Positions 1 through 7,754 of a DNA stretch of 64,000 bases are shown here, piece by piece; positions within the stretch are counted from its first letter, which is position 1, and each line of letters begins with the position of its first letter. Position numbers and translations under genes: made by a program. Source of the stretch: Acidicapsa dinghuensis (lineage in GTDB: Bacteria; Acidobacteriota; Terriglobia; Terriglobales; Acidobacteriaceae); assembly GCF_025685685.1 (NCBI RefSeq), contig NZ_JAGSYH010000001.1:620001-684000 (forward strand). Direction: 5' to 3'. The notes under the pieces were generated by a model. It saw nothing but the letters and a program-made list of their open reading frames with translations, made no database searches and was not told the DNA's origin.

Positions 1-7
1 CTCCGGG

Positions 8-24
8 TTCGCGCGGGGCGCGAA
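8..24. repeat. Small perfect palindrome downstream of the island operon
   Basis: A 7-bp inverted repeat (TTCGCGC / GCGCGAA) with a 3-base loop lies about 65 bases beyond the stop of the minus-strand operon. No T-run follows it on the minus strand, so it is not a convincing intrinsic terminator. The rest of the first 90 bases shows no gene. Confidence 0.3.
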
Positions 25-90
25 TGTGGTTTGGGGATTTGGTGTTTTAGCTCGGGTGGAACGCCCGGCCTTCACGTAATTTGGCTCTCA

Positions 91-780
91 TCATTTGTCT
101 GCGGTGGAGTTTGTTGGCAACGCCTGTCTGACGGCTAGGATGATCTCCTCAGGAATCCCATTAGGAGCCTGCATTCCGGCGTCGGAAGACAGTTGCACCC
201 TTACGTTGCGGCCGGCAATGCTCGCAGAAAGATTTAGTTTGTCTAAGGTATGTTGGCGCGCACCAAGAAGCGCTCTCATGGATGGTCTGACATCTTTAGT
301 CCCTGTGAGCGTGGCTTCGAAATTTACCGCGTCGTCGAACACAACATCTCTTACATGAGCTCGATCAATCGTGATTGGCTCTCCGATTTTTCGTTGGACG
401 TTATCTGCCCATTCCAGTACATCTACATTAAGGTTCGACCAGGCGGCTTCAAAGTTGCAAATTTGGAGCATGCGGCTTGTGAATGGCCCGATCGAACGAG
501 GAGGATTCAATAGTTCCACTTCTGGAAACTCATTTGAGAAACGAAATGCTGTCTCGATGTAAGAAGTCCTCTCAAAGCTGATTTCATTTCCAAAGGGATC
601 GGTAATCATCTCCTCAGAAATGATTTTCTCGATGAAACGAGCATCTATCGAATTTTCGCGAACGCGTGTGACCAAAAAGCCGGACATTTTTTCAGGCGTG
701 AGAACATCAGCACGAATTTTCTGCGCCAATTGACGCACGGAAATCGGCCAACTTCCGGCTAACCATTTGACGCGTTTCAT
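91..780 (-). CDS. Unrecognised protein, third gene of the low-G+C island operon
   Basis: I do not recognise the family. The 229-residue product has no signal peptide or membrane segment, so it is probably cytosolic. Landmarks are a basic N-terminus, a mixed alpha/beta-looking segment with DPFGNEISFERTSY around residues 61-74, a PPRS motif at 93-96, and a C-terminal half with hydrophobic alternation typical of beta strands. Its ATG overlaps the TGA of the upstream gene by 4 bases (ATGA), which indicates translational coupling and a shared function. Base composition is clearly more A+T-rich than the genes from 3.2 kb on, suggesting transfer. Function unknown; the nuclease-like first gene makes a defence role an inference. 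Confidence 0.75.
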   Translation of the reverse strand: MKRVKWLAGSWPISVRQLAQKIRADVLTPEKMSGFLVTRVRENSIDARFIEKIISEEMITDPFGNEISFERTSYIETAFRFSNEFPEVELLNPPRSIGPFTSRMLQICNFEAAWSNLNVDVLEWADNVQRKIGEPITIDRAHVRDVVFDDAVNFEATLTGTKDVRPSMRALLGARQHTLDKLNLSASIAGRNVRVQLSSDAGMQAPNGIPEEIILAVRQALPTNSTADK

Positions 781-1904
781 TGCTGGATCCCACTTTCTCC
801 GCTCAATTCGACTACCAAGCGTCTAAACACCTGAATAGCGGTGACGTCGAGTACTCTCAAAACGGATTTGCGATCTTCTTCGTCAAGATTACGCCACGTC
901 TTGACGTAGCCTCCACTCCGACGTATCAACGTTCCCTTAACGGCAAATTTGAAACCTTGTCCCAGTTCCGGTTCGTCAATTCCAGCCGTGAAATCGAACA
1001 GGTGGTAAGGCGCCTCAATCTGCTTCGAGCGCCATCGGATCGACACTATGTAAAAACCGCCTTCTCTTAGATCTTTGTAGTGAGAGGACAGTAGGACGCT
1101 TGACCCACTTAAAGCTACTTCACGAACCAGAGCCTTCAGTTCATCGCTTGCTTCCGCAGAGTTATCTGGAGCTTGAGGATCGCTCTCTTGGTCGGATTCT
1201 TCGTTTTCAGGCGAAAAACCTACAGAGGCTTTGACTCTGACACTAACCACGTCTGCCAGTTCGAATTTTGGCAGCCCGCCGATGAGATCAGTAAAAAAAC
1301 GCGTCCTGCTTCCCGAAGAAGTGAGGAGTGAGAAATCCACACGCTCTTCCGGCAACGTCTCATTTGCACGTGCATCAAATTTTTGCTTGATACCTTTGCT
1401 GACCGCTATAGCCGTGGAGTTGACGGGCAACGTCACGGTAATACCATCTGAATCGATATCAATATCGATGTTCGCTTCACGCTTCCGTCTCTGCCTAAGA
1501 CGCGTTTTTGAGAAATCAGTCTCCGTATATTTCAGTCCTACACTAACCCTATTTTTGGTAGGCGATCCCGTAATGATCTGAATGTCATTTGTCAATGCCT
1601 CTTGATTTCGATACTCATCGACTATAGCCCGCACGTCAGTATCCGTGAACTTTCCTTTCAGCCGAATGGTGGTAGTGGATTCGGTGCGAGCACCGAGATC
1701 GTTAAACTTCTGCAGCTCTGTTATCTGATTGAAGCCATATGTGAGCGCGGACAGGCTCTTAACAAGATCATCCCGCTGCTCCTCTCTGGAGTAAAAGATA
1801 TTGCGCGATCGACCGAGTTCCAGCAGAACGCCCATTGTGAATTGTTGCCTTTGAGAGATCAGCAGATCGTGGATTTCTTTGTCTGTTGCCGTATAAAGAA
1901 GCAT
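777..1904 (-). CDS. Unrecognised protein with helical N-terminus and basic/acidic segments, middle gene of island operon
   Basis: 375 residues, no family recognised. Residues about 5-65 look helical, and the stretch LLELGRSRNIFYSREEQRDD (28-47) followed by LVKSLSALTYG resembles the short helix-extended-helix arrangement of SAP/HeH-type nucleic-acid-binding domains; that is a suggestion only. A strongly basic patch RQRRKR (137-142) leads into the beta-like alternating run NIDIDIDSDGITVTLPV. An acidic, low-complexity linker (233-254) separates a C-terminal domain. No signal peptide or membrane segment. It starts 2 bases after the nuclease-like gene ends and overlaps the next gene by 4 bases, so the three are surely co-translated. 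Confidence 0.78.
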   Translation of the reverse strand: MLLYTATDKEIHDLLISQRQQFTMGVLLELGRSRNIFYSREEQRDDLVKSLSALTYGFNQITELQKFNDLGARTESTTTIRLKGKFTDTDVRAIVDEYRNQEALTNDIQIITGSPTKNRVSVGLKYTETDFSKTRLRQRRKREANIDIDIDSDGITVTLPVNSTAIAVSKGIKQKFDARANETLPEERVDFSLLTSSGSRTRFFTDLIGGLPKFELADVVSVRVKASVGFSPENEESDQESDPQAPDNSAEASDELKALVREVALSGSSVLLSSHYKDLREGGFYIVSIRWRSKQIEAPYHLFDFTAGIDEPELGQGFKFAVKGTLIRRSGGYVKTWRNLDEEDRKSVLRVLDVTAIQVFRRLVVELSGESGIQQ

Positions 1905-1906
1905 TA

Positions 1907-2884
1907 CTATTGACCTCGCATCATCCCGATTTCTTCGGAGGAAAACGATGTGTGAATCTTGTGGATTGGCGCAAATTCAATCCTTTTCAGGTCGGCTCTA
2001 GCTTCTCCGGCACCGCCAAATTCAATGATGTACTCCTCGATGGCTCGTTCAAAATTAGCAGCAGCGGTCGAATCTGCATCGAGGGTTCTGATCAAGACCT
2101 TCACACCAGGTGTAATTTGCTGGAAATGCATCAAGTAATCAATCAAGTACAAGAATTCTTGTGTCAAAGAACCACGATCGCGATAAAAAACCAAGAGGGT
2201 CTTTTCTCGTCCTTGTGGATCTTCGCAAAGTAAGCTTATCCAAGGGCCACACAACATTTCCAAAGTGGCAGCTCGGGCGGTCTCTATACGTAGATTCTTC
2301 TTCTGAACTAGTTGAGGGTAGAAAAATCTGCAATGTTCTTGATCTGGGATAGTTCTCTTGCCGCGAAGAAAGTTGATTTCATAATGAACATTATCCAGCC
2401 ACTGCACTTCGTCCGGCCCGAAGATAAACAGCCTTGAACCACGCGGCACAGGAATATCATCGAATTTCACAGACTTATATATCTCTCGAAAATTGCGGCT
2501 GTAAGCACCATCGTGGTTATACACAAATAACAACCCGACAACTGATGCTGACACCTCGTCGTGGAGGTACTTCTTGCGCCATTCTTCACTCTGCTCTGCG
2601 CAACTCAACGAAAGAGCTAGGTTTCTTACCGCACCATAAATTTGTGCGGTCGTTATTGTTTCTGCAGAATAACTCTTGAGATCGCAATTGACATACGTTC
2701 TCACAGGCTTATATGGCTCGTCGTAGTAAAAAACAACATCGGACGGATGTGTGTCTTTGTTGTGAGATTCCACGACACACTTCCAGTTCTGATCAACTGG
2801 ACCGCTTTTCTTCCAGAAGAATTCCGAGAAAAGTTCGGAAGACAGCAGCTCTGCCATCTTTGCGACGTTTGAGGTTTCACTCAT
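1907..2884 (-). CDS. Putative PD-(D/E)xK-fold nuclease-like protein, first gene of island operon
   Basis: Numbered from the ATG at 2884 (325 residues), the N-terminal part has helices with several Glu residues (12-21), then HPSDVVF with Asp49, then VNCDLKSY with Asp68 and Lys70. An Asp followed 19 residues later by DxK inside a beta-strand context is the layout of PD-(D/E)xK nucleases. The C-terminal half (KTLLVFYRDRGSL onward) looks like a separate alpha/beta domain. The reading frame extends upstream to a GTG at 2965, but the added residues are of poor quality, so 2884 is preferred. Probable role is nucleic-acid cleavage in a defence-like operon; the motif is seen, the function is inferred. 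Low G+C like its two partners. Confidence 0.72.
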   Translation of the reverse strand: MSETSNVAKMAELLSSELFSEFFWKKSGPVDQNWKCVVESHNKDTHPSDVVFYYDEPYKPVRTYVNCDLKSYSAETITTAQIYGAVRNLALSLSCAEQSEEWRKKYLHDEVSASVVGLLFVYNHDGAYSRNFREIYKSVKFDDIPVPRGSRLFIFGPDEVQWLDNVHYEINFLRGKRTIPDQEHCRFFYPQLVQKKNLRIETARAATLEMLCGPWISLLCEDPQGREKTLLVFYRDRGSLTQEFLYLIDYLMHFQQITPGVKVLIRTLDADSTAAANFERAIEEYIIEFGGAGEARADLKRIEFAPIHKIHTSFSSEEIGMMRGQ

Positions 2885-2965
2885 TCCACTGCTCGTTTTT
2901 AAAGTATTGGACGCGGAAAGCTTAGCACATCCGGCTGCTACCGTAAATCCGGTAAAGTTTGTCAC

Positions 2966-3214
2966 CGACTCTTACAGAAGAAGGATGATCTATTGATCTT
3001 TGCGAAGACCTATCGTTTACCCAAGGCTTTGGTAAGATTGCCAGCTATGGTGGATAAGCACTTTCGTAGTGGGTTAGGGTAGTGGCTTTTAATCGGCTCG
3101 CGGGAGGCCGAGATTCAATTGAATGACTACCCGTATCCAAGTACCTTCCTTCTCATTCCTTGATTCATTGTCCAATTCCTTTTTCTGCTGCTGTATTCTG
3201 CTTGAAATCTGCTG
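2966..3214. other. Non-coding junction between low-G+C island and core genes
   Basis: No gene is seen. At 3077-3132 a compact two-stem element can be drawn: an outer 7-bp stem GGGTAGT/ACTACCC encloses an inner stem AATCGGC (3091-3097) pairing with GCCGAGATT (3107-3115) with one bulged G, and a palindrome ATTCAATTGAAT follows at 3113-3124. The operon promoter on the minus strand and that of the amidohydrolase on the plus strand must also lie here, but no confident -35/-10 pair was found. Confidence 0.4.
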
Positions 3215-3229
3215 TTGAGGAGAGTGCCT

Positions 3230-4729
3230 GTGGGAATGCTTGGGTTGGGGTGTCTTTGTCGGCGGGGTCGGGTGATACCGGTGGTGATGAGTTTCGCCAT
3301 TGTAGGTACGGCGGTGCTGGCTGCTGGCTTGAGCGCTTTGGCGCAGGCTCCGGATCATAAGCAGATTGAGTCTTTGGTGGATGCGCATGCGGCGCAGTGG
3401 AGGGATGTTTCGAAGCAGATTTGGAATTATGCGGAGCTGGGGTATCACGAGGAGAAGAGTTCGGCGCTGTTGCAGCGCGAGTTGAAGGCTGCGGGGTTTA
3501 GCGTCGAGGCCGGGGTGGCGGATGAGCCTACGGGGTTTATTGCCAGCTATGGGTCGGGCAAGCCGGTGATTGCGATTCTGGGGGAGTTTGATGCGCTGCC
3601 GGGGTTGAGCCAGAAGACGGAGCCGGAGCGCGATCCGGTAATAGCGGGTGCGCCGGGGCATGGGTGCGGGCATAATCTGCTGGGCTCGGGGGCGGCGCTG
3701 GCCGCGGTGGCGGTGAAGGAGTACATGGCCGAGCACAAGGTGGCGGGGACGCTGCGGTATTACGGGACTCCAGCGGAGGAGGGCGGCTCGGGCAAGGTGT
3801 ACATGGTGCGGGATGGGCTGTTTAAGGGTGTGGATGTGGTGCTGCACTGGCATCCGGGGGATGGGAATGCGGTGATCAATGGCGGGGCGCTGGCGGTGAT
3901 TTCGGCGAAGTTCACGTTTCATGGGGTTGCGGCGCATGCGGCGATGGCTCCGGATAGGGGGCGGTCGGCACTGGATGCGGTGATGCTGATGGGGAACGGG
4001 ATTGAGTTTATGCGGGAGCATATTCCGAGCAACTCGCGGGTGCACTACATTGTGTCGAAGGGCGGGGTGGCTCCGAATATAGTGCCGGATCTGGCGCAGA
4101 TGGATTTGATGGCGAGGAATCCGTCGAATGAGACGCTGCAGGGGATATGGAAGTGGATTGAGAATATTGCGCAGGGCGCGGCGCTCATGACGGGGACGAC
4201 GATGCAGATGGAGGATATCGGGAGCGATGCGAATATCGTTCCGAACGCGGCGCTGGCGAAGGTGGCGCAGCGGAATCTGGAGGAAGTGGGCGGGTACACG
4301 ATGAGCGCGGATGAGAAGGACTTTGCGCTGCGGCTGCAGAAGAGTTTTCCGGCGGGGATGGCGCCGGATCTGGATCAGACGGAGAAGGTGGAACCGCTGC
4401 GGCCGATTGATCCGAATGCTCCGGCGGCGTCGACGGATGTGGGAGACGTGAGCTGGGCAGTGCCGACGATTGGGTTTACGACGGCGACGTTTGTGCCGGG
4501 GAGTGCGGCGCATACGTGGCAGGCGGCGGCAACGGCGGGAACGACGATCGGGCAGCGGGGGATGGTGGTGGCTTCAAAGGCGATTGCGCTGACGGTGGTG
4601 GATCTGTTTACGGATGCTGGGCTGGTGCAGTCGGCTAAGGCGGACTTTGATGCGGAGGTTAAGGGGAAGACTTATTATTCGCCGATTCCGAAGGGGCAGA
4701 AGCCGGTGATTGATTATCGGGGGAAGTGA
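3230..4729 (+). CDS. M20-family amidohydrolase (AbgB-like), exported
   Basis: Metal-dependent amidohydrolase of the M20 peptidase family, closest in pattern to p-aminobenzoyl-glutamate hydrolase subunit B. Metal-binding landmarks are HGCGHN, the catalytic-base pair in TPAEEGGSGK, HWHPGD, and the lid-domain motif HGVAAHAA; a late His sits in AAHTWQ. A hydrophobic segment ending ALAQA near residue 38 looks like a signal peptide cleavage region, so the enzyme probably acts outside the cytoplasm. Start choice is open: GAGGAGA at 3217-3223 serves a GTG at 3230 (6 bases) or an ATG at 3236 (12 bases); an ATG at 3287 would give a more normal signal peptide. Substrate unknown. It stands alone, with G+C-rich codon use unlike the island to its left. 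Confidence 0.88.
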   Translation: MGMLGLGCLCRRGRVIPVVMSFAIVGTAVLAAGLSALAQAPDHKQIESLVDAHAAQWRDVSKQIWNYAELGYHEEKSSALLQRELKAAGFSVEAGVADEPTGFIASYGSGKPVIAILGEFDALPGLSQKTEPERDPVIAGAPGHGCGHNLLGSGAALAAVAVKEYMAEHKVAGTLRYYGTPAEEGGSGKVYMVRDGLFKGVDVVLHWHPGDGNAVINGGALAVISAKFTFHGVAAHAAMAPDRGRSALDAVMLMGNGIEFMREHIPSNSRVHYIVSKGGVAPNIVPDLAQMDLMARNPSNETLQGIWKWIENIAQGAALMTGTTMQMEDIGSDANIVPNAALAKVAQRNLEEVGGYTMSADEKDFALRLQKSFPAGMAPDLDQTEKVEPLRPIDPNAPAASTDVGDVSWAVPTIGFTTATFVPGSAAHTWQAAATAGTTIGQRGMVVASKAIALTVVDLFTDAGLVQSAKADFDAEVKGKTYYSPIPKGQKPVIDYRGK

Positions 4730-4787
4730 AAGAGAGGGATCAGAGATTAGGGGTCAGAGATCAGGAATCCGCGAGCAGAGGATTGCG

Positions 4788-5198
4788 CTATTGAGCGGGA
4801 GAGGTTTGCTTCTGCGGCTGGTTAGGCAGGGCGTAGATTACTTCGTTGGGGCGGGCGTAGTGGAGGCGCTGGCGGGCTTCGAACTCGATGGCGCCTGGGT
4901 CGGTCTTTAGGTGGTCTACGTGCTGGCTTAGATGGGTATTCTCGTCGGTGAGTCGCTGGATTTCTGCGGCCAGGGCTTTGTCTTCGGCGCGCTTATGCTG
5001 CCAGTTGGTGAGGCCGTCGCGTCCGTTGACTACGTGCCAGGCTAGCAGGATGGCGAAGGCCACGGCGAGGGCGGTGCCGAGGCGGCGGCGGTTGGCGGCG
5101 TAGCTCCCCTTGGCCCTGGTGAAGAGTGACTGCTTTGGTGTGGTCTTGCCCGTGTTTGGGCTCACGGGCAGGCTCGGGTTTTGAGGAGTTTCGGGCAT
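4788..5198 (-). CDS. ftsB: FtsB/DivIC-type septum formation initiator
   Basis: A 136-residue bitopic membrane protein. An extended, charged cytoplasmic N-terminus (1-38) precedes one membrane helix (about 41-60), then a coiled coil (about 66-98, with heptad Leu residues in LAAEIQRLTDENTHL) and the FtsB-like tail RLHYARPNEVIYALP. This is the standard layout of FtsB/DivIC, the divisome scaffold that pairs with FtsL and FtsQ at the septum. It lies 57 bases downstream of the phosphohexomutase gene on the same strand, so co-transcription is likely. No strong ribosome-binding site is visible. Confidence 0.82.
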   Translation of the reverse strand: MPETPQNPSLPVSPNTGKTTPKQSLFTRAKGSYAANRRRLGTALAVAFAILLAWHVVNGRDGLTNWQHKRAEDKALAAEIQRLTDENTHLSQHVDHLKTDPGAIEFEARQRLHYARPNEVIYALPNQPQKQTSPAQ

Positions 5199-5255
5199 TG
5201 ATTCTTGTGTTGCTGGCGCGGTTTGCTTTGGTTATCGGCAGGCCGCGCCGGTGAA

Positions 5256-6662
5256 TTACGAGAGAACAAAGTGCTTGGCGGCGGCGCTCAGGTCGGACAT
5301 CTCTGCCTGATTGCGGGCTTCGGTGTAGGCGCGCACCACCGGTTCCGTGCCGGAGAGGCGGTAGCAAACCCAGGAGCCGTCGTCGAGGATCAGCTTGAGA
5401 CCGTCGGTGCGAACGACGCTCACTACTTTGCGATCGCCAAGCGCGGTTGGATCGGTCTTCAACTTCTCAGTGAAGCGGGCTTTGATCTCCGGGGTCAAGT
5501 GGAAGTTCTCTCGAACTGGGTAGAAGGAACCTACTTTGTCAAAAAGCTCTTCGAGCTGGTCGGTTAGGGATTTGCCGCGGCGGGCGACCATTTCGGCTAC
5601 TAGAAGGCCGGCGATGATGCCGTCTTTTTCGGGAACGTGACCGCGAATAGTGAGGCCTGCGGACTCTTCGCCGCCGATGGCGATCTTGTCCTGGTTGATG
5701 AGCTCGCCGATGTATTTGAAGCCTACGGGGGTTTCGTAGATGGGCACCTTGTGGTGGTCGGCGAGGGCGTTGACGAGGTTGGTGGTGGCGACGGACTTGG
5801 CGACGCCGTTGCGCCAGCCGCGGGTTTCGACGAGGTAGTCGAAGAGCAGGGCGATGATGTAGTTGGGCTGGATGAAGGTGGAGTTGGAATCGACAATGCC
5901 GAAACGGTCGGCGTCGCCGTCGGTGGCGATGACGAGGCTAGCTCCAAACTCGTGCATTTTGGTTTTGGCGTCGGCGAGGAGATGGTCGTCAGGCTCAGGG
6001 GCGTGGCCGCCGAAGAGGACGTCGCGGTAGTCATGGACGGTTTCAACGGGCACACCGGCGCTGCGCAGGAGGTGGCAGCTATAGCCGCGGCCTGCTCCCC
6101 AGAAGGGATCGAAGACGATTTTGATGCCGGAGGCGGCAATGGCTTTGAGATCCACTAGTTCAGCGATGCGGGCGAGGTAGGCGGGCTTGACGTCGGTGGT
6201 CTCGAAGTTGGGCTTTTCGTCGTTGAGGCGGGGGATGGTGGGGTTGTCGCCGAGAGCGACGATGGCGGCCTCAATCTGCTTGGTGACTTCAGGCAGAGCG
6301 GGTGCGCCGTCGGCGGTGGAGAACTTGATGCCGTTATACTCCGGCGGATTGTGGCTGGCGGTGAAGTTGATGGAACCGGAGGTTTTGAGGGTGCGCACGG
6401 CGTGAGAGATGGCCGGTGTGGGAGCTGCGTCAGGAATGACGATGGGGGTAACGCCAGCGGCGGCGAGGATGCGCGCTGCTTCATCTACGAAGGACTCGCC
6501 GAGGAAGCGAGGATCGCGGCCGACGAGAACGCGATGCGGGGCTGGCTGAGTCTTGACGTATGCAGCGATACCGGCGACGGCGCGGCGAATGTTGGCGATG
6601 GTGAACTCGTCCGCGACGATGGAGCGCCAGCCGGAAGTGCCGAATTTGATTGTAGTTGCCAT
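5256..6662 (-). CDS. Phosphohexomutase (phosphoglucomutase/phosphomannomutase family)
   Basis: Alpha-D-phosphohexomutase, which moves phosphate between C1 and C6 of a hexose phosphate. All four signature loops are present in a 468-residue protein: the phosphoserine loop TASHNPPEYNGIK, the metal loop DGDADRFG, the sugar-binding loop GGEESAG, and the phosphate-binding loop RLSGTEPVVRAY near the C-terminus. The frame opens further upstream (6755), but the ATG at 6662 begins the conserved ATTIKFGTSGWR and has GGAAAGGAAAA upstream, so it is preferred. Whether the substrate is glucose, mannose or glucosamine phosphate cannot be told from motifs alone. It supplies sugar phosphates for envelope polysaccharide and glycogen; ftsB follows. 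Confidence 0.9.
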   Translation of the reverse strand: MATTIKFGTSGWRSIVADEFTIANIRRAVAGIAAYVKTQPAPHRVLVGRDPRFLGESFVDEAARILAAAGVTPIVIPDAAPTPAISHAVRTLKTSGSINFTASHNPPEYNGIKFSTADGAPALPEVTKQIEAAIVALGDNPTIPRLNDEKPNFETTDVKPAYLARIAELVDLKAIAASGIKIVFDPFWGAGRGYSCHLLRSAGVPVETVHDYRDVLFGGHAPEPDDHLLADAKTKMHEFGASLVIATDGDADRFGIVDSNSTFIQPNYIIALLFDYLVETRGWRNGVAKSVATTNLVNALADHHKVPIYETPVGFKYIGELINQDKIAIGGEESAGLTIRGHVPEKDGIIAGLLVAEMVARRGKSLTDQLEELFDKVGSFYPVRENFHLTPEIKARFTEKLKTDPTALGDRKVVSVVRTDGLKLILDDGSWVCYRLSGTEPVVRAYTEARNQAEMSDLSAAAKHFVLS

Positions 6663-6805
6663 GAGGAGAGATTTTCCTTTCCGATGCACAGTCATCTTGC
6701 CGCATGGAAGTGAGGACGGCAAGCGGGGAATGAACAGAGGTAAGCGAATTTTCAACTGAGGTATTACCCCCGCTCCGTCTGGTATCCTGCGGCTTAGCCG
6801 TGTGG

Positions 6806-6982
6806 ATGCGAGCCCTGGTTATCGTGCTCCTGGTTTCTGTGGCCGCCTTGCTTTTTGTGGCCATTGCCGCGGCGAGGCATGTCTGGCGGCAACGCAAGCT
6901 AGCCGCTGAAGAAAGTTTGCCTTCCGGAAATGAAACGAGTTTGAAGAGCGCGGCGGAAGAGTTGGATAAGGCGCTGAAATAA
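6806..6982 (+). CDS. Small single-pass membrane protein
   Basis: A short reading frame (58 residues from ATG 6806; a GTG at 6800 is also possible) with a strong N-terminal hydrophobic helix (about residues 2-22) followed by a basic stop-transfer RHVWRQRK and an acidic, helical tail. Codon use resembles neighbouring genes and the membrane topology is sensible, which favours a real gene. No family recognised. A weak hairpin (CTCCG 6989-6993 / CGGAG 7004-7008) follows the stop. It precedes bioY in the same direction. Confidence 0.5.
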   Translation: MRALVIVLLVSVAALLFVAIAAARHVWRQRKLAAEESLPSGNETSLKSAAEELDKALK

Positions 6983-7074
6983 AAGGACTCCGGTGAATAA
7001 ATTCGGAGACGTTTGTTGTGTGTGTGCAGCTGGATTCAGAATCACAGGCGGCCTGACGGCCGCGAGGTTAAGAG

Positions 7075-7662
7075 ATGATGAACGGACATGTTGAGGCGAT
7101 AGGAGCGCAGCATCCGGCGCAGAGTGCTGCGTGGAAGGCAACGCGCGGCGCGGGTCTGGTGATTGCAGGCAGCGCGTTTGTGGCGGTTTGCGCGCATGTG
7201 TCGATTCCGTTGTGGTTTACTCCGGTGCCGATCACACTGCAACCCTTTGCCGTGGTATTGCTGGGCTTGCTGCTGGAGCCGGGCGTGGCGCTTGGGGTGA
7301 TGGTGGCCTATCTGGCCGAAGGCGCGGCAGGATTGCCCGTATTCACGCCGGGAGTGGGTGGAGTTGCTCAGCTTCTGGGCCTGACGGGAGGCTACCTGAT
7401 GAGTTATCCGGTGGTTGCTCCTTTGGTTTCGATGCTGTGGCGCAACGGGGCACGCAGTTTTACTCGCGGAGCGGTGGCTGCGGCAATTGGCGATCTGCTG
7501 ATTCTTGCGCTGGGCGCAACATGGCTGGGAATCTGGACGCATATTTCGTTTAGCGCTTCTATGGCGCACGCAGTAGTTCCCTTTCTGCCGGGCGATGCAC
7601 TGAAAGTTTGCGCGGCGGCGGGAATTGCCGCAGGCTTTGCGCGCGTGAAGCGCAAAGCTTAA
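7075..7662 (+). CDS. bioY: BioY biotin transporter S-component
   Basis: Integral membrane biotin-binding subunit of an energy-coupling-factor transporter, 195 residues with about six hydrophobic segments. The family core is visible as GLPVFTPGVGGVAQLLG and TGGYLMSYPV. No ecfA or ecfT gene is nearby, so the protein either shares an energizing module encoded elsewhere or works alone as some BioY proteins do. The N-terminus carries about 20 extra hydrophilic residues before the first helix. A GC-rich hairpin (GCGGCC 7048-7053 / GGCCGC 7058-7063) sits just upstream of the start. Confidence 0.9.
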   Translation: MMNGHVEAIGAQHPAQSAAWKATRGAGLVIAGSAFVAVCAHVSIPLWFTPVPITLQPFAVVLLGLLLEPGVALGVMVAYLAEGAAGLPVFTPGVGGVAQLLGLTGGYLMSYPVVAPLVSMLWRNGARSFTRGAVAAAIGDLLILALGATWLGIWTHISFSASMAHAVVPFLPGDALKVCAAAGIAAGFARVKRKA

Positions 7663-7754
7663 TAAGCTTCCGGAAACCGGACACCCCGGATTTGAATCGG
7701 TATGGATGAAAGATGCAGGCTCAGCAGAAGCCTGCAAGTTAGAAAGGAACACCT

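Noticed and set aside
3082..3132. Decayed tRNA-Lys at the island edge (CTTTTAATC resembles a tRNA-Lys anticodon loop)
   Set aside because: Element is too short and has no recognisable D- or T-arm; kept only as a structured element of unknown nature.
3089..4513. 474-codon frame antisense to the amidohydrolase
   Set aside because: Arg/Pro/His-rich shadow of an unambiguous M20 enzyme.
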